A stretch of DNA of 64,000 bases from Chara braunii (Eukaryota > Streptophyta > Charophyceae > Charales > Characeae), in contig BFEA01000053.1 in assembly GCA_003427395.1 (NCBI GenBank), positions 1,865,278 to 1,929,277 on the forward strand. Reading direction: 5' to 3'. A model generated the notes under the pieces. That model saw only the letters and a program-made list of their open reading frames with translations. It was not told the origin of the DNA and did no database searches. Position 1 is the stretch's first letter, and each line of letters opens with the position of its first letter. Made by a program: the position numbers and the translations under genes. This document shows, piece by piece, positions 11,494 to 22,050 of this stretch.

Positions 11494-11614
11494 TGCTCCA
11501 AGGCCTGCTATCAAATTACTCCGTGCTTATACAAGTGTGGCACAACCCGATGATGATGACGCAAACATCAAATACTCCCTAAGACTTAATAAAGACAACA
11601 TCAACGACAAATAA
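11494..11614 (+). pseudogene. exon-like segment ending in a stop
   Basis: A CTTGCTTAAACAG acceptor ends at 11493. The frame reads APRPAIKLLRAYTSVAQPDD onward and reaches TAA at 11612-11614. The same frame continues beyond the stop with acidic, asparagine-rich sequence, so the stop may be a later mutation. Confidence 0.4.
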
Positions 11615-12414
11615 AATACTGAAGGCACGACATAGTCAAATGAAGATGACATCAATAGGGAAGAAGATATTGAAGGCACAACAAAAGGAAATGAAGATGT
11701 CTTCGATGTCTGAGATATGACATAAACAAGATAAAAGATATTGAAGGCATGACAAAGAGAATGTCAAACATTAAAACCTCCCAAGTACACACATTTGGAA
11801 AGGGAACATTGACGAGAAATGGGATATTGATGATGATAAACAGTCTGCAGACAAATTTGACTCATGAAAATTGGGGATGTGATGCAGCGGCTAATCAGTA
11901 AAGGGATATTGAGAAGGTTGCAAAGTCTGCAGACAATTTAACTCGGAAAAATCGGCAAGATGATGCAACACTCGATCAACAAAGGGATGTTGACGGTGTT
12001 GGAAAGTCTGTAGACAATTGTCTCGGCAAAATCGGGAAGACCATGCAGTATTCGATTACGCACATGAAGATGAAGGAAATGATGTTGACGATCTTATATC
12101 ACAGTCTGATCAATCTTTATCTCACAGGAATCATATCCTTTATAAGAATATGCAATAAATTGCAACTTTTATGGCTATTAAGCGACTCACGTCACAACGA
12201 ACACGAAGAACTGCAGTTGAAAAAAAAGATGAAGCATCATCTGAATGAACAAAGTGCCTCTAACAATTTGCATGACGACATGAATAGTATTAATGACATG
12301 AGCATTCTTATTCGACGGATGAGGAAGAGGAAAGAATCAACACAATCAAGTAGAAATAAGACACGAGGAAAGCAATCCAGAACGAAATGGTTTCATCTTA
12401 ATCATGAGAATTGA
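11615..12414 (+). pseudogene. decayed acidic repeat-containing coding region
   Basis: Coding-like frames with stops run through this stretch. A unit of about 81 bases (27 codons) is present three times, marked by AGTCTGCAGACAA at about 11843, 11925 and 12005. The translated core is KSADNLTRKNRQDD and variants. Further on, a frame reads HAVFDYAHEDEGNDVDDLIS. The 12043-12414 open frame ends with a basic tail (IRRMRKRKESTQSS). This suggests a repeat-bearing hydrophilic protein that is no longer intact, of unknown function. Confidence 0.4.
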
Positions 12415-12554
12415 TTATAGACAAAATCATTTATTCCAGCGCAACAATACATTTACGACGGGGTGATTTACTTCAACATTGAGTGTCCACAAGTAGATGC
12501 AGTTATAATTACCACATTTTTTCATCTTTGTTTCGTGGCTTGTATATATATATA

Positions 12555-12712
12555 TATATATTAAGGTCAACAACCTTGAGATATCATAATTGAACTCAAA
12601 GGTCCCAAGTAATTCAGCATGATTTTAACTTTGTCAATTGATTGTATCTGGATTTGAACTTCGGTCTATCTTTCAACAGTTCTTGGGTGTACGAACTGAG
12701 CTCGGCCTGTTT
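12555..12712 (-). mobile_element. tRNA-derived SINE (copy 1)
   Basis: Read on the minus strand, the right end starts like a tRNA. GGCCGAGCTCAGTTCGTACA matches an A box, CTGTTGA sits where an anticodon loop would be (GTT, Asn-like), and GAAGTTCAAATCC matches a B box. The spacing is close to a real tRNA. An unrelated tail follows, and part of it (CCTTGAGATATCATAATTGA on the + strand) recurs at 14617-14750. These are the marks of a tRNA-derived SINE. Confidence 0.55.
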
Positions 12713-12966
12713 TTATTTTTATAATTCTTTATGTTCAGGAAATTAAAAAAAATAAAAATTGCAAGCACTGACAACAATTGAGGTTGAGGTCAAATAACTT
12801 TGCAAACACATGTAAAGATGATCTGCACACGAAAATGTCAGTTACCTTTAGAGGTTGATAAAAATATTACAGAGATTGTCGTAGTCCTTGTTTCTATCTT
12901 ATTGTCCTCTTTTACCTTCATTTGCCTTTGGATATTTATCTTCCACACATTTTTTTTTATTTTTTT

Positions 12967-12970
<4 letters not shown>

Positions 12971-13026
<56 letters not shown>
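12971..13026. repeat. (CT)n microsatellite
   Basis: Perfect CT dinucleotide run after a T-rich stretch. Open frames through it on both strands are artefacts. Confidence 0.9.
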
Positions 13027-13028
<2 letters not shown>

Positions 13029-13759
13029 ATTCGTTGGATCTTTTCCAAATTGACTGTTGCAATTCATAATTATCGTTTTTTATATTTGTTTTGCCTTGCT
13101 GCTTGTCCCAATTCGAGAGCCAGGTTTATGACATTAAAACTTTTTTTATGCGTTTTCTTTTTGAAATTTTGTTTGCATGCTGATTGCCTATTCAAGGACA
13201 AACTGAGATTATAGGAGATGGTTTTGTACGAGACGCGTGGGTGATGATTATTAAAGCAGAGACTTGATATACATAAGCACCATGTGCATGTTATAGCCAA
13301 ACACAACAATTTAGGGGCATACTCATATTGGCAATCAAACATTGCTGTCACATTTGGTCTACGCATTCGTGGCTTGAGTATTTGTCATAAAGTCTATGGA
13401 TACTGAGAACTGAATTGTCGTGCCTGTTGTATGACATGCGTGCTTGATTATGTAGTTTTTCAGCGATTCGACAACTTTGAAAGTCAAGGCACGTGAGGAA
13501 GAGGTAGCAGGTGGAATAGTAGAGGTACGAAACTCTCCATTTATCTCCTTACTCTCTCCTTCCAAACTCTACGTTTTGTAAGGTGCTTTGCTATTTTAAC
13601 AGCCCACCTCTTTCTCTCTCTCACTTTTACTGCCCCCTCTTCTCTTCCCCTCTTTCCCCCAACATGAAGACCACCCAACTATCTCTCCCCCACCAGGAGT
13701 CCCAACTGATGTTATTAATCAAAATATTGTTATTCATGTTGTAAAGAAAAGGAGTGGAA

Positions 13760-14080
13760 AAGAGAATGAAGTTGATGTACAAAATGCAGTATCATCCTGT
13801 TTGGTGTCCCATCATTGGAACCTGCACAAGGGCCCACTATCGAGGTTACCTTTGTAGAGTCGGTGTAGACAACAAGTCAGAGAACAGTTTAGCCCCTAAA
13901 TGTTCAATATGGGCTTTGACTCGTGACCTCACGGCGTTGTGCGGTTGTAGATGTGCTTATCAGAAGCAAGTTGAATTGCTACAGAAGTACAGCTTTCAGC
14001 TCCTTGGCTTTGTATTTGTCCTCAGAGTAAGTTGGAACTCTATTGATCCTCTCCTTCACAATAACCACTCATTTACTACT

Positions 14081-14130
<50 letters not shown>

Positions 14131-14510
14131 AGGGGGGGGGGGGGGGGGGGGAAGGCAGGCACAGGTGGTGAGGCTATCAGTCGTGCAGATGCAACAATGG
14201 CGGACTTGTAAAGAGGATCGGTCGGAAATGATTTTTTTTTTCTGTAAACTTCTTTGTCGGGTGCTTGTTTGTACAATGGTATAATCCATGACAGCCCGAC
14301 AAGATGGCCCCACAAATTTACAACTGTGGTTTGACTCATGATCTCACCACATGGTTTTGTTGTGGATATATTTGTCAGGTGCAAGTTGAATTGATACAGA
14401 AGTACTGCTTTCGGCTCCTCGGTATTGCATTTGACATGCCATCGTTTTTTGTCCTTATGAAGTGGGAAAGGGAATGAAGTTGATGTACAAAATGCAGTAT
14501 CATTCCCTTA
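13760..14510 (+). repeat. local duplication of coding-like blocks around a (GA)n tract
   Basis: Two blocks each occur twice in direct orientation, in the order A-B-B'-A'. A is GAATGAAGTTGATGTACAAA at 13764 and 14474. B runs from about 13902 to 14025 and again from about 14316 to 14440. The B frame reads ALTRDLTALCGCRCAYQKQV then ELLQKYSFQLLGF. Between the two B copies lie (GA)n at 14084-14127 and a G-run at 14132-14151. The blocks may be a duplicated exon of an unknown gene. Confidence 0.5.
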
Positions 14511-14549
14511 TGTGCTCCATCATCTAAAAGGTTTTAACTTTTGACAAGT

Positions 14550-14855
14550 GACACTCTTTGTGGAGTGGTTAAGGATTGGCACTGCTTAAAACCCAAGAGA
14601 CCACACTTTTCCATGTGGTATGTAACAACATTGAGGTATCATAATCAAAGCGACAGACCCTAGATTGCCACTAGTTCAAACCTTGGAGAACACCTTTTTC
14701 CATGTGGTCTGTAACAACCTTGAGGTGTCGTGATCAAACTGACCGGCTTAAGGTAATTTAGATTTATTTTACCCATTTGAAGCAGGCAGGATTCAGACTT
14801 GAGTCTGTATTTCAACAGTTTAGGAACGTACCCATTGAGCTAGGCTTGCTAGTTG
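14550..14855 (-). mobile_element. tRNA-derived SINE (copy 2), with an extra partial tail
   Basis: On the minus strand from 14855, AAGCCTAGCTCAATGGGTAC contains a near-consensus A box. CTGTTGA follows in the anticodon-loop position, and AAGTCTGAATCC stands at the B box. The tail matches the copy at 12555-12712. A second tail-like segment lies at about 14617-14665, so either the element is dimeric in its tail or a truncated copy sits beside it. A poly-T run at about 14931-14958 lies just outside. Confidence 0.55.
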
Positions 14856-15034
14856 AAACCATCATTCCTATCATTGTTAAGTGGCCAAAATAAAAAATAA
14901 TTATTAAGTGGCCAATGACTATAAGGACGAGGTTTTTTTTTTTTTTTTTTTTTTTTTTCCAAACAAAGCAAAAGGATTGTTAATGAGTCATGAAATAATT
15001 CCTCGTTATATTTAACAACATTTTTAGTTCTACC

Positions 15035-15133
15035 ATCTTCCCCTAAACGAACACAATGCAGTATGTGTTTGACCGGAATACTAGCTTGTATACATTTGCT
15101 ATCAGGATGCGTTATGTCCGTTTAGGGGAAGAT
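15035..15133. repeat. 15-base perfect inverted repeat
   Basis: ATCTTCCCCTAAACG (15035-15049) and its exact reverse complement (15119-15133) enclose a 69-base loop. Confidence 0.7.
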
Positions 15134-16069
15134 GATAGTCACTGGTGTTTTTGGCAAAAACCCTCCTTCATGTCTATTCAGGGTAAGGCAACACCCAAGA
15201 TCTATGAAGGACTAAATTGTGAAGTCGTGCCTACTGGTATTGCAGACCCCTGGTGTTTTGACACACGTAGGTGCATTTGAGTGAAGTCCACCTAAGTGTT
15301 AGGACGTGGTATATTAAGAGAGTGTATACATTTTTTTCATCCTGCTTTCATGTTCGTTTCTACTCGAATTGTTTACTTTGGTCAAGAATTCCTTTCATAG
15401 TTGCTGACAAACTACATTTTGTTTTGGTTGCCCCCCCACCCCCCGTTTTGATGTACTGCAGGTTCTTCGCTGAAGCTCAGACAACGTCTTATCAACTCTG
15501 AAAACAATCTACAGAATGAATGATCTCATCAGACCAAGACGTTTCCTGATGCCATCCAAATCATTCAAATCCAAAATTATCTGCATCACAAAATGTCTAA
15601 CTTATATGCACACATAACTTATATCATGAACACACATCACGTTTCATGAAAAAAGAAGAATTACGAGCAACATACAATCCGTGCTGTGTTTGAGAAATTA
15701 AGTTTTCACAGTCCACGTGTTTTTCCGAACCCAGTCCTTGGTGTTGACCATGCCCTTCATTTTGCTCACTATGAATATGTTCTACTACCAAGCATTGAAT
15801 TGTGTGTTCGTTGAAAGACATCGCTTATCTTCAATAAAGAACGCTTGCTACCATTATTTTATCCAATGGAGGACATACCTGGAAGGGGCACAGTTTATGA
15901 AAAAAAATGTACCTCCTATTCAATTGACTATTCTTATAATTATTACACTTTACCCAATGGTGAACAAAGGTTTTACGAAACAGTGGAAGAAGACTCAAGA
16001 TGGTTTCAAGTGAACTTAAAAACTGTTATTAGTATAATGTTGTTTCGTCAACATGATGAATTACTGTAA
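15056..16069 (+). pseudogene. scattered coding-like fragments of an unknown gene
   Basis: 15056-15280 is open and reads MQYVFDRNTSLYTFAIRMRY onward. At about 15720-15800 another frame reads PVLGVDHALHFAHYEYVLLP. 15845-16069 reads MLPLFYPMEDIPGRGTVYEK then YTLPNGEQRFYETVEEDSRW. The pieces look protein-like but sit in different frames with no shared splice pattern that I can prove. Confidence 0.35.
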
Positions 16070-16295
16070 GTTTTTGTATACCATTACTCTATTGTTTTTA
16101 AAAAAGTACGGAAGCGAAGTCTGTTTTTGTTATTAGATACTTGTTTCATGATTGATAATTCATTCCATAATTTATTATCATAACACGTTGTTTGTAACTT
16201 ATTTATGCTCACTAATTGCTTTGAATATGAATTTGTTCATTTAAATCATTTTATGAAAATTTTGAGATTATTGAAGTTTTTCAAACATTATTGAT

Positions 16296-17400
16296 GTTAA
16301 CCCCAATGGCTGTTTGAAGCAATTTTTCGACAACCACTGTCTTCGTATGTTGAGTCTCTTCTTAGAATTAGCCTCACTTTCCATCAGTATTTTTGTCATT
16401 GTTTTTGTAAAACTTTTCTTGTCTTTAATAATGTATCGGTAGGCTATCAGAGTTGTATGCTGAGCTTCTGTCACCCACTTGAAGTTTTACATTATTGAAT
16501 CCGACTATTGATTTTTCATTTTCCGTAAGTTGTAACACCATAGACTATTTTACAGTTGGTCGGGGGTTTGAGTGCTTGTGGTTGAGAGTAGTAGTGTTTC
16601 AAAAGAGATGTCGTGGGAGAGACAACAGTTTGGGAGAGTTGGTATGCCTGGGGGAGTCATGAGGTGTAGGCGGGTCATTGTCGGGGGTGTTTTTTAGAGT
16701 GGGGGAGGTGGCTCATGCATCGGAAAAATGTCTTTTATTTGATTTGAAAAAAAAACCAAGGTAATACTAGGGGTGCTAATAATATCAGACACCACCAGCA
16801 CTATGGGGCGACTCCTTCTATTGTTGACGAGAATCACATGTTGCAAAGCAAGTAAGCGTCCCTAAACATTGTAGATGTTTGTTTGAACAGACATGAAATT
16901 ATAATGGCAGCAAGCTGTTGAGCTTACCTACAAAGACAAAAATTTGACAGGTAGGACTACATAGCCTTGGGGATCAGAACGTTGACCCCAATGGTTGTTT
17001 GGAGTTATTCTTCGACAACAACCGTCTTCATCTGTTGAGTCCCTTCTTAGAACTGACCTCGCTTTGCCATGAGCATTTTTGTTACTATTTTTGTAAAGGC
17101 CTTCCCGTTTTTGATAATATATAATCAGGCTATCAGAGTTGTATGTTGAGCTTATATCACCCACTTATAGTTTTGCAACACCGAATCCGACTGTTGATTT
17201 TTCCTTTCCTGTAAGTTGTGACACCATGGCCTATTTTCCGCTTGGGTAGGGTTTTGAATGTTTGTGGTTGAGAGTGGTAGTGTTTCAACAGAGATGTCGT
17301 GGGAGAGTCAGTATGTCTAGGTGAGTCATGAGGTGTAGGCTGGGTCATTGTCGGGGTTGTGTTTGAGAGTGGGGGAGGTTGCTCATGCATCAGGAAGATG
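16296..17400. repeat. tandem duplication, period about 685 bases
   Basis: 16296-16730 and 16981-17400 are direct repeats with many point differences. Both contain CAATGG(C/T)TGTTTG, GGCTATCAGAGTTGTATG, GAATCCGACT(A/G)TTGATTTTT, GAGATGTCGTGGGAGAG and GCTCATGCATC in the same order. The piece between (16731-16980) is unique. Either strand can be read as partly coding, but no frame survives in both copies. Confidence 0.75.
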
Positions 17401-17660
17401 TTTGAGGGAGGTAGGTCAGTGGGGGGTGGACGGGTGTATAGGGGTTCAACGACTAGTAAAGGGGGGGGTGTTTGGGCTTGGGTCATCTATGTCATTCGGG
17501 GTCGGGGGATGGGTGGAGGTGCTCCTTCTAGAACCAGTGGGTAACCTTGTAGGAAGGGGGGTTCAGGCGGGTCCAACACCAGACTCTGAGAGCTAATCAG
17601 CGACTATTGCTCAATCGGAGGTGGGGGGGTATTGGGTGTGTGCAGGTTGGTAGAGGGGGG

Positions 17661-17842
17661 GTTGGTGCACGAGCAGAGGGAAGGTCATCTTGAATGATTC
17701 TCGTTGCTTCGTTGTCTGCTGTTTATGCAGCTCTGGGTCTTTCAATATTGGGGTTGGTGCACGAGCAGAGGGAGGGTCATCTTGGAGGATAATTGTTGCT
17801 TCGTTGTCTGCTGTTTATGCAGCTCTGGGTCTTTCAATATTG
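17661..17842. repeat. tandem repeat, two copies of a 92-base unit
   Basis: GTTGGTGCACGAGCAGAGGG starts both units (17661 and 17753), and both end CTGGGTCTTTCAATATTG. They differ by a few bases. The G-rich stretch before them (17400-17660) translates on the minus strand to a proline-rich peptide of doubtful meaning. Confidence 0.8.
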
Positions 17843-18099
17843 TTGTCCGCCTCCCTGCTAGGCACCGGTGGTGTAGGGTGTTGGTTGTGCAGGGGACATA
17901 CCACCACATACCTTCTTCGCCTAGGCCTGTGGGTTCTTGATAATGTCCCCCTTACCCAACTTTGCTCATTCTTACCTCGGTTTCCAGAGCAAGTTATGTT
18001 CTCCATTCAATTAACTGGATAATAATTCAACAAGTTCATAATGAAGTTGTTTATGTGTCTTGTCTTTGTGTTTGTTGTGCAGATATTGATTTCATTCAG

Positions 18100-18338
18100 G
18101 ATTTGCAGCAATAGTCGAAGTCCATAATGAGAGAGAAGAGCTAACAAGATTTATGTGTTTTATTGATCTGAAAGAAAATATTCAAAAACACAAACAAACA
18201 CAAAGATATTGTTTGAATCGACAAATATTCGAGGAGGCATACTTTCGTTGTAGAACATCCTTGTTTCTTCATAAACATGCGCAACATCTTCTCTCTCATG
18301 TGGATTATGCATTGTCGGATGATATCATCTTGGCACAG
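18100..18338 (+). pseudogene. exon-like open segment of an unknown gene
   Basis: It lies between a TTCATTCAG acceptor-like site and a CACAG|GTAATA donor at 18339. The frame is open throughout, reading GFAAIVEVHNEREELTRFMC, then QIFEEAYFRCRTSLFLHKHA, then SHVDYALSDDIILAQ. No domain was recognised. The length and splice borders resemble the exons at 7054 and 8395. Confidence 0.45.
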
Positions 18339-18727
18339 GTAATAATTATCACTCAGTTGTTCTTTTGCATACAATGTGTATTTTTTTTTTAATTTAAACA
18401 CTGATATGGTATATTTGTCATTGATTTCCTGAATTTTATAGGTATCTACGCTACCAAATGCATCTAGGCCTGGTTGCCTAGTTGTGCACCCGAGGCATTG
18501 CAACTACGACCCTCTCGTGATGGTGAATCGACCAGCTAAGAAAATTGTGAAAAACTTATTTATTTTTTTCTGATGGTGGGGCTCTTCTGCGCATACCAAG
18601 AGGTACCCAAATCCAATTTTTTTTTTCTTGATTCGTGATCGATTTTCGAGTGATGGTCAGGGGTTGAAGGACTTTGAAGGCACTTGAAAGGGGGATGAAG
18701 GACCATCTAAGCACGTGACGCCGTATC

Positions 18728-18946
18728 ATGTGGTATTTTTCCACTACTTTACGTCACTCTCTGGCCAAAATGTACGCAACAAAATTCAAACTTGGAACTA
18801 GAGCTCAAGTATTCAAGATCGCGGGAAGGGATTTGGGTAAACGTTTAAGTGCAAAACCAGACAAAATTCCGCTTGGAATCACGGACCAAACTGTAGAAGA
18901 TTGGGATAAATCAGTGAGTGGAAAAGACACTCCCAGGCAACCGTGA
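18728..18946 (+). pseudogene. group II intron maturase domain X fragment
   Basis: The 72-codon frame has the look of the maturase (domain X) part of group II intron proteins of the mitochondrial/CL type: LRHSLAKMYATKFKLGTRAQ followed by VFKIAGRDLGKRL. In that family a Leu/Ala-rich helix followed by K-(F/Y)-K-L-x-T-x-x-x-V-F-K-x-x-G-x-x-L is typical. No RT core lies upstream, because the frame is closed by a TGA just before the ATG. No group II domain V was identified downstream. I infer a relic of an organelle intron transferred to the nucleus, though it could also be a nuclear maturase fragment. Confidence 0.5.
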
Positions 18947-19063
18947 GGTTGGAATTCTATATAGTAACGTCCCTACACTTATAGAATTCCTAACGAAAAA
19001 AATCTACAATCCGGGTCGTTCGTAGTCCTACCGGTCCAACGGGTGCCGTGTAATATTAAGACT

Positions 19064-19145
19064 TTAAGACTTTAAGATCACGAGGCGATCCAGACCGTTT
19101 AACAGTGCAAACGTTCTCGATCGTCGTGCGATCTTAAAGTCTTAA
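19064..19145. repeat. inverted repeat, 16-base arms
   Basis: TTAAGACTTTAAGATC (19064-19079) and its reverse complement (19130-19145) enclose a 50-base loop. Immediately upstream the motif AAGACTTT is doubled. This could be part of a structured RNA or intron relic. Confidence 0.6.
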
Positions 19146-20085
19146 GATTGCGAGACGATCAGAGTCATTGGGACGGTAGGTCCACGGCCGACATGGATCG
19201 TTGCACCAGTTGGAAAGAGGGTAGTACACGCCTGCCTGAGTTATAAGGGTGCTTGTATGTTTGGGAAACCCATCAAACTTTCACTTACTTGTTGCTGTGG
19301 TTTTGGGGTTAGCAATTGAGAAAAATACTATGTGGTCGGCTGACATTCCAAGAGTGGTACCTTTGCAGGTTAGGATGGGTTACCAGTCCATAGTCTGAGT
19401 CTAGGGCCTACAACGGTAGATATCAGGTCTGCAATTATGTTTATTTTTTCGGATGGAGGAGGTACCTATTGCTTGGGAGGTCAAGCAACCATGAAATTAC
19501 CACCCAAGAGGCAGCTTGCCTTTGTACTTATTCAAGTACAGCGGTAGGCTATGCCTCATTTAGTGCTATGTTGTTTGTGTTGCATGCATCTGGACTGGAC
19601 ACTTCAAGTGGGGACCACTACTAAGAGAAGGAAGACCATTGAATGACCACCTAAGCTATGGTGAAAGACCGTGCATGGAAGGAGGAGGAAGAAGGGTGCA
19701 AAGGAGGAGAGTACCTAAGGACTTACTTAGCTATAGAGGTCTGCATCTTCATCCACTTGGTCGGCCCAGCTGCTTGAATGCGGTAGTGGGAGTGTGCTGC
19801 CACCAGGGAGTTTCAACACAGTACATTGGTCCGGCGTCGCCCTATTACGAGGGAGATAAAAACCTTGCATTTGTCTTTTGAACATCAGGGGTTGGTGTGT
19901 GATGTCCACCAAAGCCATGAGGTTTTATGGCATTTGCTCTAAAAGATGTCGCACTAAAAGACGATGAATATGGTTATGGCAGACCTCTTATAATGCCAAC
20001 AGTAAGGAGCAAACTTTCATGTTGGTTTGATGGTATTTGCTCCAGTTTAATGGGACTTACTTTCTTGAGTGTTCCTTGAATGCAG
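19146..20085. other. no recognised gene
   Basis: The base composition is less AT-rich than in the flanks. A frame at 19639-19881 is open but has no motif or splice context. Confidence 0.3.
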
Positions 20086-20483
20086 GTGCAAGATCCATTC
20101 TGTTATCATTTGTTGGAAGAAGCACTCGACCATCCAAAGACTTGTAAGGATGAACTGTGTAGAAGGTTCTGCCAAGTTCGAAGTGTGCAGATCAAGGTGT
20201 GTTAATATTGATGTTGATCTTTATGAGACTGCAGTTGGTCGAATCATCAAAGGTTGTCCAAAAACACCGGTGCCAAGACGCAAATGGTATAAGCACCCTC
20301 CCAAAATTTGATAGCGAAGATGACTTGGACGAGATCACAAAAGAATCAAATGAATCCCAGGGCTCAGCAGACATCCAAGTTACAATGTCAAATATTAAAG
20401 AGCTCATTGCACGCCTCACACGTTTTCAAACATGGACGAGCATGGGCAACGCAAACATCATTGAATCTCGATTGATTAATGAG
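20086..20483 (+). pseudogene. frame-shifted exon of an unknown gene
   Basis: An acceptor (TTGAATGCAG) ends at 20085 and a donor (GAG|GTAAAT) follows 20483. Three consecutive coding-like pieces fill the interval in different frames. The first is VQDPFCYHLLEEALDHPKTC, then QVRSVQIK. The second is VNIDVDLYETAVGRIIKGCP, then RRKWYKHPPK. The third is FDSEDDLDEITKESNES, then ELIARLTRFQTW. The simplest reading is one 398-base exon with two indels. A 38-base intron (20197-20234) would be unusually short. Family unknown. Confidence 0.5.
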
Positions 20484-20679
20484 GTAAATGTATTTATAAA
20501 TAATCTCATAGAAAAAATGTTCTCTGTGTGTTTGAGAAACTCCCTCATGAAGTCTGGAAAATGCAACAATTTTTTATGTGTTTTTTTTTTTAATTTAATT
20601 TTCAAAGTTTCACTTGGTGCTTTTTTATGTGTTTTTTTTTTAATTCAATTTTTATGTATTTTTTTTTTCTTTTGTGTGT

Positions 20680-20811
20680 AGGGGGGTTCCGGTTGGTGCT
20701 TTATTCACGTGTGTGTTTATTCATGATGTTCATGGGACGCTGGACCCAGTTTCCAACACGTGGCGCTCCCCATCAATAAACAAAAGAATGTGTATGCGTG
20801 TGTATGTGAGA

Positions 20812-20901
<90 letters not shown>

Positions 20902-21280
20902 AGAGAGAGAGAGAGTCGTGCAATATGCAGCATGTTAGTGGCAGGAGCATAAGGGCAGGCGCTGACATAAAAAAAAAGAAAAAAAAAGTAATATTATTGG
21001 AAGACAAGAGGTTTCTATTTGAATACAACGTGTACATGTTCTATTCGAAGTGCTCTCCTCGTTGAGAAAAATAGACTTGCGCCGTTTCAATTTTGAAATG
21101 TTCAAAACTCATGGATCGTGGCCTCCTGAGCCTCCTACGGGCAGCTACCGGTTCTACGCGGTCCATGCAAGCCCCGAAGACCTCAAAAATGCCCACCCTC
21201 CCCAGCGACCATTGACGTTCAAATTTCAATGACGTTGAAAGTCTCAGAGGGGGGAAACGCAACTCTGACGGGCTGCGAAC
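20680..21280 (+). repeat. dispersed repeat family R, copy 1
   Basis: Shared blocks in order: TTCATGATGTTCATGGGACG, then GACCCAGTTTCCAAC with GTGGCGCTCCCCATCAA, then a (TG)n(GA)n core (20817-20897), CATGTTAGTGGCAGGAGCA, an A-run, TGTTCTATTCGAAGTGCTC, ACGGGCAGCTACCGG, and ATGACGTTGAAAGTCTCAG, ending CGGGCTGCGAAC. No coding capacity is evident. This copy lacks the left block (TTTTGTCATGTTCGCTATAC) present in copies 2-5. Confidence 0.85.
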
Positions 21281-21380
21281 AAATAAGTCTCAAGAGGAAG
21301 AGAGGGGGCAGCAGAGAGGGTTATGTCCACTTGATATCGGAACAACCTTCGGTCAGCCTCTGCAATCAACCTCTGCTGCC

Positions 21381-22050
21381 CGTTATATTGTGTGTATGTT
21401 TTGTCATGTTCGCTATACACAACTCGAAGAGTGGTTGGGGGGGGAGGGGGATCCCGGTTGATGCTTTATTCACGTGTGTGTGGGATCCCGGTTTGTGCTT
21501 TATTCATGATGTTCATGGGACGTTGGACCCAGTTTCCAACAGGTGGCGCTCCCCATCAATAGACAAGAGAATGTGTGTGCGTGTATATGTGAGAGTGAGT
21601 ATGTGTATTTGTGAGAGTGAGTGTGTGTGTATGTGAGAGTGAGTGTGAGAGAGAGAGAGAGAACCTTGCAATATACAGCATGTAAGTAGCGGGAGCACAA
21701 GGGCAGACACTGACCTCGAAAAAAAAGAAAAAAGTAATGTTAATGAAATATTAGCGTTTTTATTTGAAATTTGAATAGAAAGTGTACACTTTGTATTCGA
21801 ATACAATGTGTACGTGTTCAATTCGAAGTGCTCTGCTCTTCGAGAAAAGTAGACCTGCACAGTTTCGATTTTGAAATGTTCAAAACACAAGGACCGTTGC
21901 CTCCTCGGCTTCCTACAGGCAGCTACCGGTCTAACGTGGTCCCGCCCCTTGCAAGACCCTAAAACCGGGAAATGCTCACCCTCCCATCGACCACTGATAT
22001 CGAAATTTCAATGACGTTGAAAGTCTCAAGAGGGGAAATGCAACCCTTAC
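21381..22050 (+). repeat. dispersed repeat family R, copy 2
   Basis: Same block order as copy 1, preceded by TTTTGTCATGTTCGCTATAC. The microsatellite core here is a degenerate GTGAGAGTGAGTGTGT series followed by a short (GA)n. The right end is interrupted after GCAACCCTTACG, where the copy 2-3 spacer begins. Confidence 0.85.

Noticed and set aside
12555-12712. A functional tRNA gene
   Set aside because: The A- and B-box pattern is tRNA-like, but the acceptor stem does not pair and the copy is followed by a shared non-tRNA tail, so it is called a SINE.
12838-13069. Open frames with (SL)n or (RE)n repeats, also at 14076-14384, 20730-21065, 23168-23585, 25620-26214 and 52563-54455
   Set aside because: They are translations of (CT)n, (GA)n and (GT)n microsatellites on both strands.
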